Shown here piece by piece: positions 8,180 to 15,666 of a stretch of DNA of 18,352 nucleotides. The position numbers were made by a program, and so were the translations under genes. The notes below the pieces were generated by a model. It worked only from the letters and a program-made list of their open reading frames with translations. It was not told the DNA's origin and searched no databases. Position 1 is the stretch's first letter. Each line of letters begins with the position of its first letter. Source of the DNA: Saprospiraceae bacterium (GTDB lineage: Bacteria; Bacteroidota; Bacteroidia; Chitinophagales; Saprospiraceae); NCBI GenBank assembly GCA_016717105.1, contig JADKGF010000040.1, positions 1-18,352 on the forward strand, written 5' to 3'.

Positions 8180-8187
8180 TACTTTTG
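8180..8187 (+). promoter_or_regulatory. putative -7 box for the 735-residue surface protein
   Basis: TACTTTTG matches the Bacteroidota -7 consensus TAnnTTTG and lies 49 bases before the ATG at 8236. The 211-base gap between the upstream enzyme pair and this gene is very AT-rich and has no strong terminator. No TTG lies at the usual -33 distance, so confidence is modest. Confidence 0.35.
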
Positions 8188-8235
8188 TAGTAATATGTAC
8201 TTAATTAATTTTTTACTCACAAAAGTCTCGAAAGA

Positions 8236-10443
8236 ATGAAAACAAACATGTACAAAAAAATCCATTGGTTACCCTTATTAATTCTATTGGTCACCATATC
8301 TTCACTTCAAGCAAAAAAGTCCGGCAATGCTTGGCCTTTTACACTCAACTGCCCGCCAAATGCTTATGTAAGTTGTACGGCAGAATTGTGGGATTTATCA
8401 GCTTATGGCAATGCCACCTATTCGATGGGTCCATACACGTATCAAGCTGGCAATCCTACAGTGCAATACAACTTAAATAGTTGTAATGCAGGTACGATCA
8501 CCCGAACATGGATGGTAGAGGATCAATACTGGAACTGGCATAGTTGCACACAGACCATTTATGTATCATCAGGTGGCAGTGGTGGGCCAGTGATCGATTG
8601 GCCAGAAGATATAGAATTGACAGGTTGCAATCCTGATACAAATCCATACCATTTACCAGAACCTAATAATTATCCTACTTGGGAAGGAAGTGAATGTAGT
8701 ATGTTGGGTAGATCCTATAGTGATATGCTATTTTATGTCAATAGCCAATGTAAAAAAATCATGCGTACTTGGAAAGTCCTTGATTGGTGCAATTACAGCC
8801 CAACCAATGGATATGGCATTTATACAAAGGTTCAGATTATTTATCTTATCAATAACACAGCGCCAGCATTTACATGTCCAGCTGAAATCACTGTAAACGC
8901 TTTCAATTGTAAAGATGCCTTGGTCACTGCTACGCCTTTGACGATAGATCCAAGTGTTTGTGGTGGAAATTTTGAAATTACCAATAATTCACCTTATGCA
9001 ACTTCCAAAGGAAAGGATATTTCTGGTAAATACCCGATTGGAACGACCAAAGTGACTTATACTGTAAAATATGGTTGTGGTAAAACGAAGACTTGTACAA
9101 CCAATGTAGTTGTCAAAAATTCAGCTCGGCCTACACCATATTGCATTGCGCAAATTATTACTACTTTGATGCCATTGGATACTGACCATGATGGGAAAGT
9201 GGATAATGGTATGGTAGAAATTTGGGCAAAAGACCTAAATAAAGGAAGTTATTCATCATGTGGATTCAATCCATTGAAGTTTTCTTTTTCAAAAAATGTA
9301 AATGAAACATCCAAGGTTTTTACTTGTGATAATATAGGCACAAATAAGGTAGAAATGTGGGTGACAGATAGCAGAGGCGGACAAGAATATTGCCTAGTTG
9401 ACGTCATCATCCAAAATAATGGTGCAAATATTCCTAATTGTCATCCCAAGCCTGTAGATCCGGTTTATCCTATTTATAGTCAGCGTGGCAATGTACTTAC
9501 ACTTACAGATACGCCACTGAAGGATGCAGAAATCACGCTCAAATATGTGGATCCAATTATAAAATATTCGAGCACTTACGATACTACAGAAACCTTAGAA
9601 CTTGATTCTTTTATCAATTTATCTGGTTATAAGTTGTATAGATATATTACTGTTCAAAAAATCACCGAACACAAGGATTCGACGCTTCAATACATCACGA
9701 AGACTGTCAAAACGAATGCTGATGGAAAATATATCTTTGATAGCTTGACCATTCACGACAAAAAAATAGCGATTTCTGCAACGTATGTAGATGATAAACA
9801 CAAAAATATCGACAATAAAGATGTAGAGTTATTGACAAAGTTTTTATTGGGTGAAGTCACATTTACTAGCTATCATCAATATCTTGCATCTGATATCAAT
9901 GAAGATGGTAAAATCGACATAGCCGATCAGAATCTCCTGATGGAATTTGTTACAGGCGTTGTACCATCATTGACTGGCAGTCATCAATGGTATCTTCTGG
10001 ACAAAAAAGCCACTTATACCAAACCAGAGGATGTACTTACTAAGGCATTGCCATTAGTCGTGACATTGGATTCTTTGATAGCTGTAAATCCTGTGGTTGA
10101 TTTCATTGCTATTAAAAAAGGAAACATATCAGTAGATCCTGGTTCGTTTCAAGAAGTGGAAGCAGATAGTCGTAGCAAAGTCGAACTCGTAAATGATTTC
10201 AAGGCATATCCGAATCCATTTACGGACATGGTGACTTTTAGTATCAATAGCGAAACATCAAATGAAGCTCAACTCAGAATATTTAATGCGGCGGGAATGA
10301 TGATTTATACAAAAGATCAAGTACTGACAAAGGGTCAAAACGAGGTTAATGTCAGATTGGACAATGATATCACGGGTTTGTTGTTATATACTTGGACATT
10401 GGGTAATCAACAATTTAATGGAACATTGTCACGCATTAAGTAA
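8236..10443 (+). CDS. T9SS-exported surface protein with HYR/Ig-like and dockerin-like regions
   Basis: A 735-residue secreted protein. Residues 1-26 are a clear signal peptide (lysine-rich start, hydrophobic core, cleavage after SLQA). Residues 27-400 are cysteine-rich beta domains. They contain the pattern ITRTW...D...SCTQTIYV and its second copy IMRTWKVLDWC, then a HYR-like module (PAFTCPAEITVNAFNC... GKYPIGTTKVTYTV..GCGKTKTC). DTDHDGKVDNG is a calcium-loop-like segment. About residues 425-530 look like a carboxypeptidase-regulatory-type beta sandwich. About 553-575 hold SDINEDGKIDIADQNLLMEF, a dockerin/EF-hand-like motif. The last ~75 residues (KAYPNPF..., LRIFNAAGMMIYT) are a type A T9SS sorting domain, so export through the outer membrane and surface anchoring are expected. 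The composite resembles large surface-protein families of Saprospiria. Function is probably structural or adhesive, but this is not shown. Confidence 0.85.
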   Translation: MKTNMYKKIHWLPLLILLVTISSLQAKKSGNAWPFTLNCPPNAYVSCTAELWDLSAYGNATYSMGPYTYQAGNPTVQYNLNSCNAGTITRTWMVEDQYWNWHSCTQTIYVSSGGSGGPVIDWPEDIELTGCNPDTNPYHLPEPNNYPTWEGSECSMLGRSYSDMLFYVNSQCKKIMRTWKVLDWCNYSPTNGYGIYTKVQIIYLINNTAPAFTCPAEITVNAFNCKDALVTATPLTIDPSVCGGNFEITNNSPYATSKGKDISGKYPIGTTKVTYTVKYGCGKTKTCTTNVVVKNSARPTPYCIAQIITTLMPLDTDHDGKVDNGMVEIWAKDLNKGSYSSCGFNPLKFSFSKNVNETSKVFTCDNIGTNKVEMWVTDSRGGQEYCLVDVIIQNNGANIPNCHPKPVDPVYPIYSQRGNVLTLTDTPLKDAEITLKYVDPIIKYSSTYDTTETLELDSFINLSGYKLYRYITVQKITEHKDSTLQYITKTVKTNADGKYIFDSLTIHDKKIAISATYVDDKHKNIDNKDVELLTKFLLGEVTFTSYHQYLASDINEDGKIDIADQNLLMEFVTGVVPSLTGSHQWYLLDKKATYTKPEDVLTKALPLVVTLDSLIAVNPVVDFIAIKKGNISVDPGSFQEVEADSRSKVELVNDFKAYPNPFTDMVTFSINSETSNEAQLRIFNAAGMMIYTKDQVLTKGQNEVNVRLDNDITGLLLYTWTLGNQQFNGTLSRIK

Positions 10444-10466
10444 GGTTTAATAATCAAAAAGAAAGA

Positions 10467-10501
10467 GCGTTTGGAATTACATGAATTTCAGACGCTTTTT
10501 T
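10467..10501. terminator. bidirectional intrinsic terminator between convergent genes
   Basis: A 12-bp stem, GCGTTTGGAATT (10467-10478) with AATTTCAGACGC (10484-10495), has two G-U pairs and a 5-base loop, followed by six T (10496-10501). On the other strand an A-rich left flank gives a TCTTTCTTTTT tail. It sits 23 bases after the stop of the surface-protein gene and 14 bases beyond the stop of the facing acyl-CoA reductase gene, so it can end both transcripts. Confidence 0.85.
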
Positions 10502-10515
10502 ATTTATACAATGAA

Positions 10516-11535
10516 TTATACTGCTAGTAAAAATTGTATGGTATCTATTCCATCTGCAAAGCTATCTATCGCTGGACATTGAGCTTGACCAAATTTTTCT
10601 GTTTTAAGTCCATTCAGATCTTCTTGACTGATGATGCATTGGATTTCATCTTTATGAGCTTCAAGCCATTGGACAAGTGAAGTGTCATTGGTGTAGTAGT
10701 CGTAATGCAGACATCCGATCCTAGATAATAAAGATTCACTTTGCTTGAGGATCATAAATTCATTATGCAAAAAGTTTTCTTTATTCAACAAAAATAGTGC
10801 TGTATTATAGTCAACATTGTTTTTGTATTTATTGTGATTGATGTACTCTTTATATGGGTCAAAAGCCCGAAATAACTTTGTCAAATCATAATTTTCAGGC
10901 ACCATAACCTTACTGACATTTCGGCATCCTAGACCAAAATAACTGAAAATATCTTGTCCTAAAACGGTGAGTTCCTCATCACTTTCATTTCCACGTATGA
11001 CAGCAACACTATTGCGATTGCGACGGATGATATGTGGTACATCTTTCAAATAATATTCAAAATGTTTGGCTGTCGAGTTGCTACCAGTTGCTATGGCTGC
11101 ATCAAAATTTTTGAGCCTATCTACAACAGTGATATAATTTGCTGATTCCTGAAGACTATTCGAAATGAAGTGAATCACAAAATTCATCAAGGCTGAATCA
11201 CTACCAGATAATTTGACAATACTTTTGTGTCCGACTAAAAATGTACACATCAAATCATGAAATCCCACCAAAGGAATATTGCCTGCCATGACAATACCGA
11301 CATTTTTTGGTTGAATATTATCGTCTAAATGATATTTTTCTACTAAGCCATCTAAAGCAGTTTTGTTCAGAAATTGAGTGCTGATAGCATCCAAGGCTTG
11401 CCGGATATTATTTTGGGTAAACCAAGGATTTTCTATCTCGGCCTTTAGCATGACATTTTCCAGTTCGACATCATCGCTTTTGCGCATTTTATTGCCCAAA
11501 TCTCTGAGAACATGTATCCTTTCTTGTAAATTCAT
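10516..11535 (-). CDS. LuxC-like acyl-CoA reductase
   Basis: A 339-residue protein of the acyl-CoA reductase (LuxC-type) family, related to aldehyde dehydrogenases. It would use NADPH to reduce an acyl-CoA or acyl-thioester to an aldehyde in the cytosol. The nucleotide-binding region holds VGIVMAGNIPLVGFHD (79-94) and KLSGSD (108-113), with IATGSNST at 148-155. The proposed catalytic Cys204 is in YFGLGCRNVSKVMVP, the most characteristic motif of this group. Length is on the short side but the protein is complete, and the C-terminus is conserved-looking (GQAQCPAIDSFADGIDTIQFL). It starts 22 bases after the DUF5686 gene and probably shares its transcript, ending at the hairpin at 10467. There are no luxAB-type genes nearby, so bioluminescence is not implied; the natural substrate is unknown. 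Confidence 0.8.
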   Translation of the reverse strand: MNLQERIHVLRDLGNKMRKSDDVELENVMLKAEIENPWFTQNNIRQALDAISTQFLNKTALDGLVEKYHLDDNIQPKNVGIVMAGNIPLVGFHDLMCTFLVGHKSIVKLSGSDSALMNFVIHFISNSLQESANYITVVDRLKNFDAAIATGSNSTAKHFEYYLKDVPHIIRRNRNSVAVIRGNESDEELTVLGQDIFSYFGLGCRNVSKVMVPENYDLTKLFRAFDPYKEYINHNKYKNNVDYNTALFLLNKENFLHNEFMILKQSESLLSRIGCLHYDYYTNDTSLVQWLEAHKDEIQCIISQEDLNGLKTEKFGQAQCPAIDSFADGIDTIQFLLAV

Positions 11536-11557
11536 AATGCGTATTATACTCTAAAAT

Positions 11558-14047
11558 CTAATTTGTTTGCCCATTGAACAATTGGGACAGTCGAATCGTA
11601 AAACCGTGATCCCTGAATCCATATTTGTCAAAAGCTAAAGTATAGTCTAAATCAAAAATCTGAAATGGACCAATCCTAAAGTTTTCTAAACCTATGAATG
11701 GTTCGATATATTGGCCATTATCTGGCTGATACAGTGCCGAAAATCCAGTGACAAACTTTAAAGGTGTTTTGTTGAGCAAAGGTATTTTGTCTGAGATGTA
11801 CCCGTTAAAGTGATGCCTGAAGTTGACTTGCATATAATGTTTGTCGGTACTGAATTCATAATAAGGCATGAGATTAAATGAACTGAGCTCTGGACTGATT
11901 GGGCTGGAAAGTTCATTTCCTAAAGGATGGAAGTAATCCCCAAAAAACGTAGGTTTACTGCTCAAAAATGTACCTGCTTCTATGTTATAACTAAAATAAC
12001 CAAGCAATCTTGCATTTACATACGAATCTCTAAGTTTAAATATCAGCTTATGAAAAGTTTTTGCATCGGACGACAATGGAAGTCCCATTTCATAATGAAT
12101 ATTTATATTCGGCCAATTGGAAACATCTCTGATTTTCACATGTGGATAACTGGAAAATTTTTGTGCTGGTCTTATAAGCATTTTGATACTATTGACCCAG
12201 AAAGTATTGGCTTTATATGCTGAAGGCGCTAGATCTGTTAAAGGGATATTTTCTTCATACAAACATGCTTGTTTTCGCCAGCTATATTGTGTATTGATAT
12301 GAAGCGGACTACGCTCTGTATAGCTGGTGCTTACATCCAAGTAAAATCCATTACTTACTTCTTGTTCATAATTGATCAATGCAAATTGATTTTGGAAAAG
12401 CCTTATTTTATTTATCTTATTCCATAGCGAATTCCAAGTGTTATTGAGCTCATTGATAGGATTTCTTGGTTCGAATTGTTGGTATTCTCTTCCAGCAAAA
12501 AATGATATTTTTCCCAGTGTATAGTTATCAAAGTGGTACTCTGCAAAAATCGTTGGTTTTATTATATTATCTGCAAATCCATAATCTACAACGGGTCGTA
12601 TGGTCCATTTTCTAAACAAAGTATCCCGTTTGGTCCAATTAGCTTTTAGTCTAATTTTGAGACCTTCTACTGCATTAAATTGTAAAGATGACAGGATACT
12701 TCCGAATTCTATCGATGTTTTTTTGAAAGAATTCTCATAAGTATATCCAATAAACAATTTTAATATAGAAAATTTATTTTGTCTTCTATCTATGGAGTCC
12801 ATGTAGGATTTTGTACTCCACAATCGTTGGAGCGAATCCTTTTTTATATAATCTTTTTGCTCTTCTACTGTCAATGGTACAGGCCGCTGACTTTGCCAGA
12901 AAGCGCTGTCCTTTTTCAAAGCATTTGGTTCCACCTTGAATGTTTCATTATCCTTAAAATATTCGGATACATCCTGATCTATCTTAAAGTTAGAAAATAT
13001 ATAGGTAAAATTTCCACCCATTTTAAAACCCAAAAGTCCGGCCTTGAATGTAAATACCTGGCTGAATAGCTGTTTGTTTTCTTGTTTTCCTACAGGTATA
13101 TAGACTTGTCTGACATGTATCGTGTCGAGAAAAGTATTTTTTAAAACATTGCCGAATAATTGTAAATCAGTACTGTGGATATTCCAATATTCATCCGTGA
13201 TATATAGATAGCCATTTAGCAAGGGAGAAGTAGCCGATTTTGGGATTATTTTTATTTTGTTAATCAATTGGCCATCATTGTCAAAAAAAGTTTTCTCCAG
13301 TTTGTAATTGTAATGTGATAATGCATTGTCGCCAATAGGTGATACTATCGATCTTCCGAATTTGAGGTATTCATCATAAAGATCAAAGTCTGCCCAAGAA
13401 AACTGATTGGCGGTAAAAAGACTGTTATCACCAGATTTAACAGTTGATATCATGATTTCCTTTGTTTTGTCGGGCGCCATGAAGTAGAATTTTGATTTCG
13501 ATTCCGAAAGATAGACTAGACCTTGTCTCGTAGAGTCCAAAATTCCCCTAAGGTCGCCTATATCTTCACCAAGGATTTTTTTAGGGGCATCATTGATTTT
13601 AACTACACCTTTTACATACAAATCGGCTTCAAGGCTTTTGACTAGATTTTTGTAATAATTTCTTTTTTTGATTGATTTTCTAATGATTTCGTATGCAGGA
13701 TCTTCACGATCGGCAGTTATAACCAATTCGCCCACAAGCTGGTCGTCAGGGAACAAATTCATATCTTTTATTATTGATTTTCCCTTGTATTCAAACGTGA
13801 ATTGTGCTTTTTTATAGCCTACATACTGGTAAGTAATTGTAAATTCGCCATTAGATGGCAGATCCAAAGTATAATGACCTTTTTCGTTGCTTACTGTGCC
13901 TGTAGATGTATTTTCTAAATAAACGGTTGCGTAGGGTAGAGGACTTCCTGTTTCGTCATTGATGACACCTTTTATTTGGCCCCACGATAGCTGTGGATAC
14001 CATAATTGTAAAATGCATGTTAAACATATGGTAAATATACGTTGCAA
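11558..14047 (-). CDS. DUF5686 outer-membrane protein with carboxypeptidase-regulatory-like domain
   Basis: An 829-residue protein. Residues 1-23 form a signal peptide (cleavage after LSWG). Residues 24-110 are a CarboxypepD_reg-like sandwich, recognisable from IKGVINDETGSPLPYATVYLEN, GTVSNEKGHYTLDLP and ITYQYVGYKKAQ. The rest, starting near ADREDPAYEIIRKSIKKRNYYKN, is the DUF5686 region. It is rich in alternating aromatic and polar strands (IRLKANWTKRDTLF, YMQVNFRHHFNGYIS) consistent with an outer-membrane beta barrel, the same general plan as SusC/TonB-type receptors but without a plug that I can see. Function of the family is unknown; an envelope or export role is usually supposed. A -7 box lies 25 bases upstream, so the gene can be transcribed independently of the hydrolase before it, with the acyl-CoA reductase following in the same unit. 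Confidence 0.85.
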   Translation of the reverse strand: MQRIFTICLTCILQLWYPQLSWGQIKGVINDETGSPLPYATVYLENTSTGTVSNEKGHYTLDLPSNGEFTITYQYVGYKKAQFTFEYKGKSIIKDMNLFPDDQLVGELVITADREDPAYEIIRKSIKKRNYYKNLVKSLEADLYVKGVVKINDAPKKILGEDIGDLRGILDSTRQGLVYLSESKSKFYFMAPDKTKEIMISTVKSGDNSLFTANQFSWADFDLYDEYLKFGRSIVSPIGDNALSHYNYKLEKTFFDNDGQLINKIKIIPKSATSPLLNGYLYITDEYWNIHSTDLQLFGNVLKNTFLDTIHVRQVYIPVGKQENKQLFSQVFTFKAGLLGFKMGGNFTYIFSNFKIDQDVSEYFKDNETFKVEPNALKKDSAFWQSQRPVPLTVEEQKDYIKKDSLQRLWSTKSYMDSIDRRQNKFSILKLFIGYTYENSFKKTSIEFGSILSSLQFNAVEGLKIRLKANWTKRDTLFRKWTIRPVVDYGFADNIIKPTIFAEYHFDNYTLGKISFFAGREYQQFEPRNPINELNNTWNSLWNKINKIRLFQNQFALINYEQEVSNGFYLDVSTSYTERSPLHINTQYSWRKQACLYEENIPLTDLAPSAYKANTFWVNSIKMLIRPAQKFSSYPHVKIRDVSNWPNINIHYEMGLPLSSDAKTFHKLIFKLRDSYVNARLLGYFSYNIEAGTFLSSKPTFFGDYFHPLGNELSSPISPELSSFNLMPYYEFSTDKHYMQVNFRHHFNGYISDKIPLLNKTPLKFVTGFSALYQPDNGQYIEPFIGLENFRIGPFQIFDLDYTLAFDKYGFRDHGFTIRLSQLFNGQTN

Positions 14048-14071
14048 GGTTCTGTCAGGATTTTAATTTTG

Positions 14072-14079
14072 CAAATGTA
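14072..14079 (-). promoter_or_regulatory. putative -7 box for DUF5686 / acyl-CoA reductase unit
   Basis: The minus strand reads TACATTTG, matching TAnnTTTG, 24 bases before the ATG at 14047. It lies within the 86-base gap after the hydrolase gene. A -33 element is not obvious. Confidence 0.45.
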
Positions 14080-14133
14080 CATTGATTTGGATACTTTTAT
14101 CCGATTAAATTGGACAATTATACTTCTCAGCTA

Positions 14134-15107
14134 TTAAGATTGTGTTTCGATATTCATAAAAAAATCTTTTACAATCAATTCTGTCCAGTAAAATTCAGCC
14201 CTGAATGTTGCGAAGCCTACGTGTCCACCATGTCTAGGTGTCATAAGATGAAAATTTGGATTTTCAGCAGCTATTGCGTACGGATAAGCAGTTGGAGCTA
14301 AAAATGAATCATCCAGTGCATTGATGAGTAATGCAGGCAATGGCATACTGTTCAAAAATGGGAGACTACTACACTGGCGATAATAATCTTCAGCATTCTT
14401 GAATCCATGAAGTGATGCCGTATAATATTCGTCAAAATCCCAAAGGGTTTTTACTTTTTTTATATGATCAAGACTGATTTCATCTGGAAATAATCGGTGC
14501 TTTTTCTTGATTTTTTTTAAGTAATGTACCTAAGAAGTTTTTTTCTATACATGCGATTTGACCATTTTTTTAGTTCATGGCTTCCACCTTGTAAATATAT
14601 AGGTACAGATATACCTGCAACTGCTTTTAGATTATTTGGTAATTGATATTTTCCATCGCTACTGTACTTCATCACCACATTACCTCCTAGACTGAATCCA
14701 CACAGATAAATATTGTCAAAATTTGGAGCTTCAATAGACAAAAAATGATGCAAATCTTGGGTAAATCCACTATGATACATGACTTTGTTTTTGTTCATCT
14801 CTCCACTACATGACCTGAAATTGATGGCAGCAACATTGAAATCACAAGCAGCCATGATGCGCGACATACCGTTGATATATTGGGAAGCAGATGAGCCTTC
14901 GAGCCCGTGTAAAAGTACAACAAGGTTGCGGGTGTGATCGGCCAACAACCAATCTACATCATAAAAATCCGCATCAGGCGTCGTGTATCTTTTCCTAGAA
15001 TAAGGCAATTTGGGCTTTATTCTGAAGATATACGGGAACAAGGTATTAATATGTCCTTGTCTGAATATGATGCCAGGCTTGTAATCTTGATGGTCTATTA
15101 TTGGCAT
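14134..15107 (-). pseudogene. YheT-type alpha/beta hydrolase, broken by two one-base shifts
   Basis: The front part (15107-14517, 196 residues) has QGHINTLFPYIFR typical of the YheT/UPF0017 family, the oxyanion motif LLHGLEGSSASQY (65-77) and the nucleophile elbow CGFSLGGN with Ser139. It stops after KKLLRYIT. The back part (14355-14134 as an ATG frame, but open further upstream) has the acid ALDDSF and the catalytic His in HGGHVGF. Between them the readable protein is YRKNFLGTLLKKIKKKHRLF, followed by PDEISLDH, which fits the family's Y..RFL.tLk.K...k...fP. Recovering it needs one A fewer in each of two A-runs (plus-strand T7 at 14538-14544 and T8 at 14511-14518). The residues needed for catalysis are all present once the frame is repaired. 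It follows the zinc-ribbon gene with a 3-base gap. Sequencing error is as likely as real loss. Substrate is unknown, probably an ester. Confidence 0.8.
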
Positions 15108-15110
15108 GTA

Positions 15111-15473
15111 TTAATCGACATATTCTTTGCGAAATACAAGTGCAAACAGATTGTTTTCGAGCTGGAGATAGCCATGCTCATAACAGAATCGGTAGGTTTT
15201 TCCAGTTTTTGTTTTGTATTCATTGGTGAAGTAAGCAAATTTAAATCCTTCGTCCAGTAATGCTGTCTTTGTAACAGTAGTTTTGCCTGATGGATTGAGT
15301 GTTTCGAGAATACGGCGGTTTTTGCGCAAGATATTATTAATGTTGCGCATAAATTTATTTTGATCTGTATTTTGTTTGTTAAAATAGGTGGTACGACACT
15401 GATCACAACAAAATTTCTTATCCTTTCTACCATCAAATTTGTCTCCGCATTCTAGACATGCTCTTTTTTCCAT
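15111..15473 (-). CDS. small zinc-ribbon protein
   Basis: A 120-residue protein beginning with a likely zinc-binding knuckle pair: Cys6-x2-Cys9 in CLECGDKF and Cys22/Cys23-x2-Cys26 in KKFCCDQCR. A basic helix (NKFMRNINNILRKNRRILE) follows. The remaining half has a compact predicted alpha/beta look (TKTALLDEGFKFAYFTNEY, TYRFCYEHGYLQLENNLFALVFRKEY). Similar short proteins with the CLECG..F.GR.DKKFC pattern are common in Bacteroidota and uncharacterised. The basic region suggests nucleic-acid binding, which is inference. It leads the operon with the YheT-type hydrolase, 3 bases apart. An overlapping 112-residue frame at 15098-15436 was discarded as a shadow. Confidence 0.8.
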   Translation of the reverse strand: MEKRACLECGDKFDGRKDKKFCCDQCRTTYFNKQNTDQNKFMRNINNILRKNRRILETLNPSGKTTVTKTALLDEGFKFAYFTNEYKTKTGKTYRFCYEHGYLQLENNLFALVFRKEYVD

Positions 15474-15498
15474 GTTTTGAAAAAATTCAATAATGTGC

Positions 15499-15506
15499 CA
15501 AAGATA
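15499..15506 (-). promoter_or_regulatory. putative -7 box for zinc-ribbon / hydrolase operon
   Basis: The minus strand reads TATCTTTG, matching TAnnTTTG, 25 bases before the ATG at 15473. No -33 TTG at the usual spacing. This region lies between the divergent zinc-ribbon gene and the cysteine-rich repeat gene; no promoter motif was found for the latter. Confidence 0.4.
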
Positions 15507-15666
15507 GGAAAGTCCTGAACATAATTAATTTCTATGGGAAGAAAATGTTTGCATTGATTCTATTTAGACCGTGTATTTGTGTTTTAATTTGGCTTCAGGC
15601 AGCGAAAACAAAAGATATAGGCTCTATATTAAAGAATACGATTTTGTGAAACTTAAAACATCATTT

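Noticed and set aside
10516..11535. Bioluminescence (lux) operon from the LuxC-like gene
   Set aside because: No luciferase, LuxD or LuxE-like neighbours; this family is widespread in non-luminous Bacteroidota.
12779..13069. Plus-strand 96-residue open frame antisense to the DUF5686 gene
   Set aside because: Shadow frame: no family resemblance, and the opposite strand encodes a convincing long protein.
15098..15436. Minus-strand 112-residue open frame
   Set aside because: It lies almost wholly inside the zinc-ribbon gene in another frame and lacks recognisable family features; the zinc-ribbon frame has the CxxC pairs.
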